Source: Verrucomicrobiota bacterium (lineage in GTDB: Bacteria; Verrucomicrobiota; Verrucomicrobiia; Chthoniobacterales; Terrimicrobiaceae). Taken from it: DNA of 64,000 nt. The notes below the pieces were generated by a model. It made no database searches and was not told the DNA's origin. It was given only the letters and a program-made list of their open reading frames with translations. Numbering within the stretch: the first letter of the stretch is position 1; every line of letters begins with the position of its first letter. The stretch covers positions 1-64,000 of the forward strand of contig JAGWWS010000004.1 in the NCBI GenBank assembly GCA_018970255.1. The letters are read 5' to 3'. Position numbers and translations under genes: made by a program. Shown here piece after piece: positions 9,023-17,852 of this stretch.

Positions 9023-10509
9023 GGACGCGAGCTGTTTTTCTTAGTTTGGTTTTTGCGATGGCTGTGCCTGTCATTGCCGGCACAACGCCGCAGGTTCAGA
9101 AGGAAACCGAGGCTTCGAATCCGCGTGATTCGCTACTGCGGGTGAATTCGAACAACCAGGCCTTCGATTTTTTCCGTCCTTGGAGGAAGAAGCCGCCTTT
9201 CAGCCGGAGAGGCATCGGGGTCTTGATTGAGGGCGGTAGGATTCTGGTGACGGCGGAGCTGGTCGCTAATTCCAATTTCATCGAACTCGAAAAGGCGGCG
9301 ACAGCGGAGAAGTCGGCGGCAACGGTCGAGCGGGTGGATTACGATTGCAATCTCGCGGTGCTGAAGCCGGTGGATCCAGGATTCATCAAGGCCATGAATC
9401 CAATGCCGATCGATGGGAATCTCAAAGTCGGCAGTGAACTGGAGGTTTTGCAGATGGAGCCGAATGGCGATATCGCCCGGACAGCGGCGAAAGTTACGAC
9501 AATTGGAGTGGGGGGATATCCGTTTGAGAATCTGGGTTTGCTCGTGTTCAAGGCCGCGGTGCCGCTCCAGCAGCGGGAGGGGAGCTTTACCCTGCCGGCG
9601 GTGCGGGACGGCAAACTGGTCGGTTTGTTGATGAGATATGACGCGAGGAACCAGACGGCGGAAATCGTGAGCACGCCGGTGATTCGTCATTTTTTGAAAG
9701 AAATGGAGGATGGGCGTTATGAAGGATTCGCTCGGCTGGGGTTGAGTTTTGCGTCGTTGAGGGATCCGCAATTGCGGCGGCATGTGAAGGTCACAGAGCC
9801 GGGTGGAATCTATGTGACCGAGGTCGTGCCGGGTGGTTCGGCCGCGCTGGCGGGAATTCGCAAGGGGGATGTGATTCTGGAAATCGACGGGAAATCGATC
9901 GATCAGGACGGGAATTATGATGATCCCGAATTCGGAAGGATTTTGTTCAGCCACATCACGAGCACAGTGAGGCATCCCGGCGAGACTGTGGCGGTGAGGA
10001 TTTCGCGGGACGGGAAGGTGGAGGACTTAAAGGTGGCGTTGCAGGTGCCGGATCGCTCGCGGTTGGTGAGCGAGGCCCATATCACGGACCGGGCGCCGCG
10101 GTTTCTCGTGCTGGGCGGCCTCGTTTTTGTGGAGCTTTCGAGATCGTATTTGCAGGAGTGGGGCGCCGATTGGGCGAAGGCCGCGCCGCAGAGGTTGGTC
10201 TACTATGACGCTTTCCAAAACGAATTGCCCGAGGATCGCGGCAAGATCGTGGTGCTTTCACAAGTGATGCCAACGCCCGACACACTGGGCTACGAGGATC
10301 TCCAAAACCATGTGGTGCTGAAGGCGAATGGGCGCACTGTTCGAAGCCTTGAGGATCTCGCCGAGGCATCCAAAGAGCCGTTGGGAGGCTTTCACAAGAT
10401 CGAGTTAGAGGAGGATCCGAAGTTGATCTTTTTGGATGCGCAATCGGTCGAGGCCAACAAAGACGCCTTGATGAAGCACTATGCGTTACCGGCTTTGCAG
10501 AGACTCTGA
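9019..10509 (+). CDS. Deg9-like pseudoprotease with PDZ domain, triad lost
   Basis: A 496-residue paralogue of the preceding protease with the same architecture: signal peptide (about 1-21), protease-fold domain, PDZ domain (GSAALAGIRKGDVILEIDG, about 275-290) and the FLVLGGLVF C-terminal block. Aligned by eye with its neighbour, all three catalytic residues are replaced: His by Glu80 (VTAELVA), Asp by Asn111 (YDCNLAVLKP), and the GNSGGP loop by REGSFTLP, where the Ser column reads Phe190. The fold-supporting residues around these sites are kept. It is translationally coupled to the active protease by an ATGA overlap. A regulatory or substrate-holding partner is likely, but that is inference. 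Confidence 0.8.
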   Translation: MRTRAVFLSLVFAMAVPVIAGTTPQVQKETEASNPRDSLLRVNSNNQAFDFFRPWRKKPPFSRRGIGVLIEGGRILVTAELVANSNFIELEKAATAEKSAATVERVDYDCNLAVLKPVDPGFIKAMNPMPIDGNLKVGSELEVLQMEPNGDIARTAAKVTTIGVGGYPFENLGLLVFKAAVPLQQREGSFTLPAVRDGKLVGLLMRYDARNQTAEIVSTPVIRHFLKEMEDGRYEGFARLGLSFASLRDPQLRRHVKVTEPGGIYVTEVVPGGSAALAGIRKGDVILEIDGKSIDQDGNYDDPEFGRILFSHITSTVRHPGETVAVRISRDGKVEDLKVALQVPDRSRLVSEAHITDRAPRFLVLGGLVFVELSRSYLQEWGADWAKAAPQRLVYYDAFQNELPEDRGKIVVLSQVMPTPDTLGYEDLQNHVVLKANGRTVRSLEDLAEASKEPLGGFHKIELEEDPKLIFLDAQSVEANKDALMKHYALPALQRL

Positions 10510-11383
10510 GATTTTTTTAGCGGCGCGCGGGGCGTTGCTGGCGTTTTGTGCCGTGTTTTTGATCCCACTCTTTGCGGAGGGATCCACGCAAACTTTCCGC
10601 GGTTGCAAGTTGGGAGATGGTGCTTGGGCGGATGGGGACAGCTTTCCTGTGGTTCTACCTGATGGGCGGAATGTGGTGCTGAGGTTGTATGGTGCGGATT
10701 GCATCGAGTGGCATGTGGGTGACGAGACCATGGCGCGAAGGCTGCGGGCGCAGCGGCGATACTTCGGAATCGGCGGTGGAGATGTGCCTGAATCGATGGC
10801 CAAGGCGCGCGACTTCGCACGCAAGGCTGCGGAGAGGACGCGGGAACTTTTGGCACAACCTTTCGTTGTGGAAACGGCTTTTTCAAAGACGCCCGGCGGC
10901 GGCAGAGTTTACGGTTTTGTTGAAACCGCGTCCGGAGAGGATTTGGCGGCGATTCTGGTGCAGGAGGGTTTGGCGCGGGCTCATGGAATCGCCCGACAAA
11001 AGGCCGACGGCATGTCCGCCAACGATTACCGCGACTCGCTCACCGACCTGGAATTGACTGCTGCGGCGGCGAGGCGGGGTATTTGGGCGGAGACGGATTG
11101 GGAGAGGATCACGGAAGACCGCGCACAAGAGCGGCGTGAGGCAGCGGAGCTGGAATCCCTCGTGGCTGGAGCCAAGCGTTCACCCGGCCCGGTCGATCCA
11201 AACACAGCGACCGTGGAGGATTTGGAAACATTGCCGGGAATCGGATCTGTTTTGGCAACGCGGATTGTCGATGCGCGGGCCAAGGGGCGTTTCGAATCAG
11301 CGCAGGATTTGTTGCGCGTTCGCGGCATGTCGCGTGCGAGGTATCAGGCGATCGAGGGGCTGTTGAAATTTTCCGCGCAATAG
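10481..11383 (+). CDS. Secreted SNase-like nuclease with C-terminal helix-hairpin-helix
   Basis: The 300-residue protein has an N-terminal hydrophobic export signal (about 10-33), a staphylococcal-nuclease-like domain (about 37-200) and a ComEA-type helix-hairpin-helix DNA-binding domain (about 243-298, LETLPGIGSVLATRI). In the nuclease part ADGDSFPV, RLYGADCIEW and GGGRVYGFVE correspond to the DGDT, RLxxxDxPE and catalytic Arg segments of SNase, and LVQEGLARAHG to the usual LVRQGLA. It could bind and degrade DNA outside the cytoplasm, for nutrient recovery or DNA uptake. It overlaps the pseudoprotease gene by 29 bases, indicating one operon with both. A later non-ATG start inside the signal region cannot be excluded. 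Confidence 0.75.
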   Translation: MRYRLCRDSEIFLAARGALLAFCAVFLIPLFAEGSTQTFRGCKLGDGAWADGDSFPVVLPDGRNVVLRLYGADCIEWHVGDETMARRLRAQRRYFGIGGGDVPESMAKARDFARKAAERTRELLAQPFVVETAFSKTPGGGRVYGFVETASGEDLAAILVQEGLARAHGIARQKADGMSANDYRDSLTDLELTAAAARRGIWAETDWERITEDRAQERREAAELESLVAGAKRSPGPVDPNTATVEDLETLPGIGSVLATRIVDARAKGRFESAQDLLRVRGMSRARYQAIEGLLKFSAQ

Positions 11384-11441
11384 CTGGAATCGCAGTCGAT
11401 GGCTTGAAGGTTCGGGGTCTTTCTTCTTACATCCCCCTTTG

Positions 11442-12065
11442 ATGTCCCTCCGTCTCCTCAATCATCCTCTCGCCGAGCACCTCATCACCCACCTTCGCGA
11501 CAAGACCACGAAGCCGGTTCTGTTTCGAAACCTGAGCTACCAACTCACTCTCCTTCTGGCTCTGGAGGCGACTCGCGATCTCGAGACAGTTGAAAAAAAC
11601 ATCGAAACGCCGCTGGCCACTTGCAAGGGACGGGTCTTGGCGCGGCCTCTGGTGGTGGTGCCGATTTTGCGCGCCGGCCTCGGAATGCTTCAACCGTTTC
11701 AGGATGTTTTTCCCGACATCTCGGTTGGCTACATCGGCCTTGAGCGGGATCATGAGACCGCTGTCGCCCGCAATTACTATTTCAAGCTCCCCTCCGTGCG
11801 TGATGCCCGCACCCTTGTGGTCGATCCCATGCTCGCAACCGGTGGCTCGGCCTCCCATGCGATCTCCGCGATTAAAGAGCGCGGGGCTGAGGAAATCACC
11901 CTCGTCTGCATTATCGGCGCGCCCGAGGGAGTGGAGCGTGTGCGACAAGACCACCCTGAAGTTCCGATTGTTCTCGGCATCTTGGACGCTGGTTTGAACG
12001 ACCAGAAATACATTCTCCCAGGGTTGGGAGACTTCGGCGACCGGCTCTACGGCACGCATGCCTGA
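11442..12065 (+). CDS. upp: Uracil phosphoribosyltransferase
   Basis: A 207-residue enzyme that salvages uracil with PRPP to UMP in the cytoplasm. The phosphoribosyl pyrophosphate-binding motif VVDPMLATGGSASHA (126-140) is typical, as are RAGLGM (78-83) and the C-terminal PGLGDFGDRLYGT block. Length matches the family. The ATG at 11442 is preferred over a TTG one codon upstream. It follows the nuclease gene by 58 bases and is convergent with a small ribbon-helix-helix-like gene. It probably has its own promoter in that gap, though none stands out. Confidence 0.95.
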   Translation: MSLRLLNHPLAEHLITHLRDKTTKPVLFRNLSYQLTLLLALEATRDLETVEKNIETPLATCKGRVLARPLVVVPILRAGLGMLQPFQDVFPDISVGYIGLERDHETAVARNYYFKLPSVRDARTLVVDPMLATGGSASHAISAIKERGAEEITLVCIIGAPEGVERVRQDHPEVPIVLGILDAGLNDQKYILPGLGDFGDRLYGTHA

Positions 12066-12098
12066 AGAGCCGGTTCGAATTTTCCGAAGGCGCGTCTG

Positions 12099-12410
12099 TT
12101 ACTGCTGCCCCTGTTGCTGGGAGGGCTGGACAGGAGCGTAGGCACCCATCGGAGCTCCGTAGGGATGCATATAAAATGGCGGCGGGACCATTTGCTGTGT
12201 CACCGGCGCGGATGGAGCTGGCGCGGGAGCTGGTGCCGGCGGGGGTGCCTGCATGCGCAGCCACTCCGCTTCAATGAGGTCTTCGAACAACTGCGAAACC
12301 GAACGGCGACGCTTGATCGCGAGTTCGTCGGCGTAAGTCCGAATCTCGGGGTGGATGGTTAGGTTCAGTTTTCCGCGAAGAATGCGGTTGGGATCTTTTT
12401 TTCTTGGCAT
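12099..12410 (-). CDS. Small ribbon-helix-helix-like protein with Pro/Ala tail
   Basis: 103 residues. The N-terminal half (LNLTIHPEIRTYADELAIKRRRSVSQLFEDLIEAE, about 16-50) has the strand-helix-helix pattern of ribbon-helix-helix DNA-binding proteins, with a basic start MPRKK. The second half is a low-complexity tail of Pro-Ala repeats followed by Tyr/Pro/Gln-rich sequence. ATG at 12410 was chosen because a longer frame adds only five residues. It is divergent from the SRAP-like gene with about 118 bases between them, so it could regulate itself and that neighbour. No homologue is recognised by name. Confidence 0.55.
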   Translation of the reverse strand: MPRKKDPNRILRGKLNLTIHPEIRTYADELAIKRRRSVSQLFEDLIEAEWLRMQAPPPAPAPAPAPSAPVTQQMVPPPFYMHPYGAPMGAYAPVQPSQQQGQQ

Positions 12411-12528
12411 GTGAGGAAGATGCACAATGCGCCTAAAATCTCAATAGGGTCAACACCCCGTATGAAAAATTTTGTAAGTGTCGCTTGGGTCGACAACTGT
12501 TAATCTTTCGGTCAGTCTTAATTCTGGA

Positions 12529-13029
12529 ATGTGCGCGGTATTCAAGCTGAAAGGCGTGGAATTCAAACCCGGGCGCGAAGTCTCCGCGATCGGTCCCTCA
12601 GGCTCGGTCAAAACCATTTGGGCCGGATTTGCGCGCAGTGAGATTCTTGGTTGGTGGATTTCGAAAGGTGGCGTGCTGCTGGACATTCCCTGTGACGAGT
12701 TTGCGGAGAGGTCGGAGGTGGATGGATCGCTGAATTGGAAAAACGCTCCGCCCGGCCAAGTGCTCCGGGCTTTGCTGGATCGGCAGACGAACCACGCGTT
12801 GGTGAAAATCGTCACCCGGGAAGCCACTCGCGAGGAGTTTGAGTTTTTCCAGCATTCCCGAGTTCCGGTTTTCGAGAATCCGCTGCATGAGGCAGGGGCG
12901 CCCGCTGAACCGTGCGTCGCGCAGGCGCCGTTGATCTCAGTGACCCCAACCCCCAAGCCGGTGAAGCCAGTTACTCGACGGCCAGCGCCCGAGCCTGTCG
13001 CAGTTCAGGAGCTTCTTTTCGATTTCTAA
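12529..13029 (+). CDS. Short SRAP/HMCES-like protein with C-terminal putative clamp-binding motif
   Basis: A 166-residue protein starting Met-Cys, as in SRAP (YedK/HMCES) proteins, where Cys2 crosslinks to abasic sites in single-stranded DNA after Met removal. Further matching blocks by eye are W31-AGF (like the WGLIPSW segment), DEFAERS (like ARAET), DGSLNWK (65-71, like DGFYEWK but with Asn69 for the catalytic Glu) and QHSRVPV (108-114, like IHDRMPV, keeping His109). It lacks about 50 residues of the usual core. A Pro-rich linker leads to the final residues QELLFDF, where QELLF resembles the bacterial sliding-clamp-binding pentapeptide. ATG at 12529 is selected so that Cys is residue 2. Family assignment is moderate. 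Confidence 0.5.
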   Translation: MCAVFKLKGVEFKPGREVSAIGPSGSVKTIWAGFARSEILGWWISKGGVLLDIPCDEFAERSEVDGSLNWKNAPPGQVLRALLDRQTNHALVKIVTREATREEFEFFQHSRVPVFENPLHEAGAPAEPCVAQAPLISVTPTPKPVKPVTRRPAPEPVAVQELLFDF

Positions 13030-16000
13030 TTCGAAGCCGTCGCCGACTTTTCCTTCGCGATGAGCATGTAGAGCGCCGGGACGAGGAAGAGTGTGAAGAT
13101 GGTGCCGATCGCCATTCCGCCGACGAGCACGAGGCCGATGGAATTTCGCGCCGCAGCCCCGGCGCCTGTGACCAGCACAAGCGGGAAGTGGCCAACGACT
13201 GTGGCAATGGTGGTCATGAGCACGGGCCGCAACCGGACTCGCGCGGCGTCTCTCACCGCTTGCAATTTGGATGCGCCCTCGGCCTGGCGTCGATTGGCGA
13301 ACTCCACAATCAGAATTCCATTTTTTGCAATGAGGCCGACGAGTGTGACAAGGCCGACTTGCGAGTAGATGTTCAGCGTGGTCGTCCAACCATTCGTCCA
13401 GAAGGCCACATCCGGCGCGGGGATTTTGAGGAAGGTGAAAATCAGCGCTCCGAACATCGCGAGCGGGACGGAGCCGAGCAGGATGATGAAGGGATCGCGG
13501 AAGCTGTTGAACTGCGCAGCCAGCACCAGAAAAATCAACACGAGCGCGAGGGCCAGAGAGGGCAGAAACTTGCTGCCTTCCGCCCTCAACTGCCGCGACT
13601 CGCCGGTGTAGTCGATCACATACCCGGGCGGCATGATCTTCGCGGCCTCGTCCTCCAGAAAACGCAGGGCCTGATCGAGTGGCCGGATGGCGACGCCGCT
13701 GAGTTTGACGGCGTTCAATTGCTGGAATCGATTCAGCGATCGTGGCTCCGCGTTGCTCTTGAGAGTGGCCACGGAACCAAGCGGCATGAGGCGCCCCTCG
13801 GGCCCGGTGACATAAATGCTCTGAAGTTGCTCGGGAGTCAGTCGGTCCGCACGTTGGATTTGTGGAATCACCTTGTAGCTGCGGCCGGCGATGTTGAAGC
13901 GGTTTACAAAATTTCCGCCGAGCATGGCGGAGAGGTCCTCGCCGATCTGGCGCAGGTCGAGTCCCATCGAGGCAATCTTATCGCGGTCGAGAACGATCTC
14001 GGTATGCGGTTGGTCGATCTTGGTATCGATGATCGGCGGGAAAGCGAACATGCCGCTTTCGATGGCCTTCCGTTGCAACTGCTGGGCGATTTCAAGAATC
14101 TCTTTCGGCTCGGCGGTGGAGGCGATGACGAACTCGACAGGAAAATCCCCGCCGCCGGGCAAGGCGGCCGGCGTCACCGGGAACATCCTGATTCCCGCGA
14201 GCTGAGAAAGTTTTCCTGCGACCTCGGGAAGAATTTCCTGCGGGCTGCGCTCTCGTTCGCCCCAAGGCTTCAGAACCATGCCACCGAATCCGAAGGTCGG
14301 TTGCGTGACCTGGAAAGTATAGGAGGTCTCGGGGGTGTTCAGAAAAATGCGAGTCGCCTCGTCGGCATAGCGGACCGTTTCCTCGATGGTTGCATCCGCA
14401 GGAGCCTCCACAATTCCGAAGATCACACCTTGATCCTCCTCGGGCGCCAATTCGGTGGGAGACATCAGAAACATTGGAACGCAAAGCAGCGCGATTCCGC
14501 CCCAGACCACATAAGCGGCGGTGCGATTTGCGAGAACGACATCGAGCCTCCGGCAGTAGGCATCGCGAAACCGCTCGAAGTTTCTCGTGATGGCTCCAGC
14601 GAAACCACGCTCTTGCATTCCGGGTTTCAAAAGACCGGCGCTCATTGCAGGGGAAATCGTCAGCGCGACGATGCCCGAGACAAACACCGCTCCTGCCAGC
14701 GTGAAGGCAAACTCGCGGAATAATGAGCCTGTGAGGCCACCTTGGAATCCAATCGGCAAATAGACTGCAGCCAGCGTGACCGTCATGGAAACCACGGGAC
14801 CCACCAATTCTCGGGCGCCGAGAATCGCCGCATCGAACGGCTTCATGCCCTCCGACAAATGCCGCTCCACATTTTCGACGATGACGATGGCGTCATCGAC
14901 CACCAGACCGACGCAGAGGACGATCGCCAGCAGCGTGAGCAAATTCACCGTGAAGCCGGCGACTTGCATCAGAAAAACCGCTCCGAGAATCGAAAGCGGA
15001 ATCGCCACGACCGGCACCAGCACCGCCCGCATGGAGCCGAGGAACAGAAAAATGACCACCACCACGATGAGAAGGGTTTCCGCCAGTGTCTTCATCACCT
15101 CGCGAATCGCGTCCGTGATGTAGACCGTCGAATCGTAGCCGATACCCGCCTCGAGTCCGGCCGGCAGCTCGGCTTTGATTCTGTCGAGTTCCTCCCGCAC
15201 GTCGCGGATCACATCCAGCGAGTTTGCGTTCGGCAGAACCCACACGCCCATGAAGACCGCCTGCTCGCCGCTGAAGCGCACGGCCGAGTCGTAGCTCTCG
15301 GCGCCGAGGACCACATCCGCGATGTCCTTCAACCTCACCACCGCACCGCCGCTTTCGCGGATGACGAGTTCCTCGAACTCCTCCGCGGTCTGAAGGTCTG
15401 TGTTCGCAGTCAGGTTGACTGTGACGAGCGCGCCTTTGGTTTGGCCCACGGCGGAGAGGTAATTGTTTCCGGCAAGAGCGCGCCGAACTTGTGCCGGGCT
15501 GATGTTGAGCGCCGCCATGCGGTCGGGCTTGAGCCAAATCCTCATCGCGAATGTCCGCCCGCCGAGGATTTCCGCCCGCTGCACGCCCGGCACTGCCGTC
15601 AACCTTGGTTGCACCACCCGCGACAGATAGTCGGTGATTTCATTCGGTCTCAGGATGTCCGAGACGAAGCGCAGGTAAGCCGACGCGCGCTCGGAGTCCG
15701 CACTGACGATTTCGATCACCGGCACCTCGGCCTCGGGCGGCAAGTCGCCGCGCACTTGATTCACCTTCGCGCTGATTTCGGAGAGCGCCTTGGTCGGGTC
15801 GAAGTTCAACTTCAACCGCGCGGTGATCACCGACCGGCCCTGCGCGCTCTCGGATTGGACATAGTCGATGCCATCAGCGGCGGCGATGGCGCGCTCGATC
15901 GGAGTGGTGATGAACCCCCGCACGAGGTCGGCGTTGGCGCCCACATAGTAGGTCGTGATGGTGACCGAGGCGTTGTCGCTGCGCGGGTATTGGCGCACGG

Positions 16001-16115
16001 TCAGCGTGAAAACCGCCTGCACACCGGCGACGAGCAGAAGCAAAGCCACCACCACGGCTAATACCGGCCGCCGGATGAAAAGGTCCGTGAAATGCCAAGA
16101 GGAGTCGCCCTGCAT
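13026..16115 (-). CDS. RND-family (HAE1-type) efflux permease
   Basis: A full-length inner-membrane permease of 1029 residues, like AcrB/MexB/MdtB. Helix 1 follows FIRRPVLAVVVALLLLVAG, two large periplasmic loops are present, and helix 4 contains VGLVVDDAIVIVENVE with Asp407-Asp408 exactly at the AcrB proton-relay positions. The relay Lys is in LIAKNGILIVEF near the C-terminus. It would export small molecules driven by protons as a trimer. No membrane-fusion protein or outer-membrane channel gene is adjacent; the neighbours are unrelated, so partners must be encoded elsewhere. It is convergent with the SRAP-like gene, and the stop codons overlap (CTAA, 13026-13029). Confidence 0.92.
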   Translation of the reverse strand: MQGDSSWHFTDLFIRRPVLAVVVALLLLVAGVQAVFTLTVRQYPRSDNASVTITTYYVGANADLVRGFITTPIERAIAAADGIDYVQSESAQGRSVITARLKLNFDPTKALSEISAKVNQVRGDLPPEAEVPVIEIVSADSERASAYLRFVSDILRPNEITDYLSRVVQPRLTAVPGVQRAEILGGRTFAMRIWLKPDRMAALNISPAQVRRALAGNNYLSAVGQTKGALVTVNLTANTDLQTAEEFEELVIRESGGAVVRLKDIADVVLGAESYDSAVRFSGEQAVFMGVWVLPNANSLDVIRDVREELDRIKAELPAGLEAGIGYDSTVYITDAIREVMKTLAETLLIVVVVIFLFLGSMRAVLVPVVAIPLSILGAVFLMQVAGFTVNLLTLLAIVLCVGLVVDDAIVIVENVERHLSEGMKPFDAAILGARELVGPVVSMTVTLAAVYLPIGFQGGLTGSLFREFAFTLAGAVFVSGIVALTISPAMSAGLLKPGMQERGFAGAITRNFERFRDAYCRRLDVVLANRTAAYVVWGGIALLCVPMFLMSPTELAPEEDQGVIFGIVEAPADATIEETVRYADEATRIFLNTPETSYTFQVTQPTFGFGGMVLKPWGERERSPQEILPEVAGKLSQLAGIRMFPVTPAALPGGGDFPVEFVIASTAEPKEILEIAQQLQRKAIESGMFAFPPIIDTKIDQPHTEIVLDRDKIASMGLDLRQIGEDLSAMLGGNFVNRFNIAGRSYKVIPQIQRADRLTPEQLQSIYVTGPEGRLMPLGSVATLKSNAEPRSLNRFQQLNAVKLSGVAIRPLDQALRFLEDEAAKIMPPGYVIDYTGESRQLRAEGSKFLPSLALALVLIFLVLAAQFNSFRDPFIILLGSVPLAMFGALIFTFLKIPAPDVAFWTNGWTTTLNIYSQVGLVTLVGLIAKNGILIVEFANRRQAEGASKLQAVRDAARVRLRPVLMTTIATVVGHFPLVLVTGAGAAARNSIGLVLVGGMAIGTIFTLFLVPALYMLIAKEKSATASN

Positions 16116-16272
16116 TCGGGAAGATTAGCGAATGGTTTTCAAAAACCCGAGCTTTTGTGGGCTCAACTTGAGATTGCGTTTTCCAAATGAAAGCCGCTGG
16201 CAGCGCCGAAAGATTGTGGAGGCTTGGGATTTAGAAGGGACTCTTTAAAAGATTCAGAGCACGGCAGTGTCC

Positions 16273-17826
16273 ATGATTCAAAAATTCCTCTCATATTTGC
16301 TGAGTTTTGAAAAACTCCGCATGGATTTCGTCATCGGAGTGGCTGTGGTGAGTGTCTGGGGGTTTTTGTATTTGCCGCATTTGCGGACCTCGCCCGCTTG
16401 GTATGGCGATGAAGCGTTGGCGCTGACGGCCGGATTGAACTTTGTCCGCGGCGTGCCGGCGCACGGGTCGTTTTGGAACACTTTCTGGAATCCCTATGCG
16501 CCCTACCAACCTGCCTACGAGGCGCTGGTGGGTTTCGCCGCCCAAGCCGCTGGAAATGACATTCTCGGAGGGCGCTTTGTGAACGCGCTTTTCGGCCTCG
16601 CCACCGCACTTGTGGTTTGCTTCGGCGGGCGGAGGATCATGGGGCGCGCCTGTGCTCTCGGTGCCTCGCTGGTATTCCTCGGATACGAGCAATCGGTCAT
16701 CCACTTCCGCTGGATTTTCACCCACAACCTCGTCGCGCTGGGTTTCGCCATCACATTTCTCTGGCTTTGTGGCAAACCGACGCGGCGCAACGACGGGATT
16801 GCCGGTTGCGGCTTGGGACTTGCGGGCTTGGCATTGCCGCTCTCGGTTTACGGTTGCATCGCGGCATTTCTTATCCGAATCCGGCACCCGAAGTCGTGGC
16901 TGCCATTGATAGGCCCTTATGCCGTCGTGACTGCGTCGTCGCTCGGACTCGCGTTGGTTCTTTTCCCCGGGAAGGGTTTTCTTTGGACGGACCTCGCGGC
17001 GATGGCCGAATTCTATGCCGATGCGAGTCGCGAGAATGGCGGCGGCGGGAAGGTTTTTGAAAATTTCCTGCGGTTCTACACTCAGGATGCCTTCCACATT
17101 GTGGCGTTCGGGATGGTTCTGGTTTCGCTGGCGGGGCGTGGAAGGAATTTGGCTGTGGGCGCGCTGGCGGTTTCGGTCCTGCTTTTGCAAAACCGGCAAA
17201 ATCTCACGGTTTTTTACTATCAAGCCGTGGTGATACTCCCGCTGTTGGCGGTTTGCTTCGGTGCCGGGTTTCAAGTTTTGGCAGACCGCTTGGGGAGAGT
17301 GGTTCCAAGAAACCCCGTGGCAACGCTGGCCGGTCTGGCTCCGGTGGCGCTCGGCGGGATTCTTTGCCTGACGATGCTGCCGAAATCACTGGGCGGTTCG
17401 CTGCAGCCGCGCATCGCGCCGTGGTGCACGCAATCGATCCCCGAAGTGGAGGCGGCTGCCGCTTGGATCAATGCACGAACGGGTCCCGGCGACTTGGTAA
17501 TTTGCCATCAGAACATCGCCTGGCTGCTTCATGCGCGGACGGCGGATTACTTGCAGGCTACGACCTGGCAGGGGCGGTCCACCTGGCCGTTCAAGCAACC
17601 CCTGCGCCGGGACCAATTCCGGTTCGACCCCGACTTGTCGAAGGCGCGCTATGCGGTGGTGGCGGATATCGACCGCGTGTGGACCTTCGCCCAACCCGGC
17701 GTGGGCGCAACAGTGGCGGTTTTTGAAAAGAAAAAATGGCCCGTCGTCTGGGCGGGTGAAAATTATCTCGTGCTGGAGAATCCAGTTCTCCGGCAGGCGC
17801 AGGGCTTTGGTGAGGCTGACCGATAG
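16273..17826 (+). CDS. GT39/ArnT-like membrane glycosyltransferase
   Basis: A 517-residue polytopic protein. The first helix is followed by TSPAWYGDEALAL, with the Asp-Glu pair in the position of the catalytic acidic residues of GT-C enzymes of the PMT/ArnT group. About ten hydrophobic helices follow, then a soluble C-terminal domain from about 395, as in ArnT relatives. It should use a polyprenyl-phosphate sugar in the periplasm. ATG at 16273 is preferred over a GTG six bases upstream. It begins a run of three large membrane proteins and is divergent from the RND gene across 157 bases that probably contain both promoters. Confidence 0.75.
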   Translation: MIQKFLSYLLSFEKLRMDFVIGVAVVSVWGFLYLPHLRTSPAWYGDEALALTAGLNFVRGVPAHGSFWNTFWNPYAPYQPAYEALVGFAAQAAGNDILGGRFVNALFGLATALVVCFGGRRIMGRACALGASLVFLGYEQSVIHFRWIFTHNLVALGFAITFLWLCGKPTRRNDGIAGCGLGLAGLALPLSVYGCIAAFLIRIRHPKSWLPLIGPYAVVTASSLGLALVLFPGKGFLWTDLAAMAEFYADASRENGGGGKVFENFLRFYTQDAFHIVAFGMVLVSLAGRGRNLAVGALAVSVLLLQNRQNLTVFYYQAVVILPLLAVCFGAGFQVLADRLGRVVPRNPVATLAGLAPVALGGILCLTMLPKSLGGSLQPRIAPWCTQSIPEVEAAAAWINARTGPGDLVICHQNIAWLLHARTADYLQATTWQGRSTWPFKQPLRRDQFRFDPDLSKARYAVVADIDRVWTFAQPGVGATVAVFEKKKWPVVWAGENYLVLENPVLRQAQGFGEADR

Positions 17827-17852
17827 GGAGTGCTTTTGCGGTGAGCTGGAGT

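Noticed and set aside
11384-11441. Possible riboswitch or attenuator upstream of upp
   Set aside because: The gap is only 58 bases and no stable hairpin with a T-tract is visible.
12912-14723. Long plus-strand open frame of about 600 codons opposite the RND gene
   Set aside because: It is the antisense frame of a GC-rich, well-recognised RND permease; the translation is Arg/His/Asp-rich with no family features.
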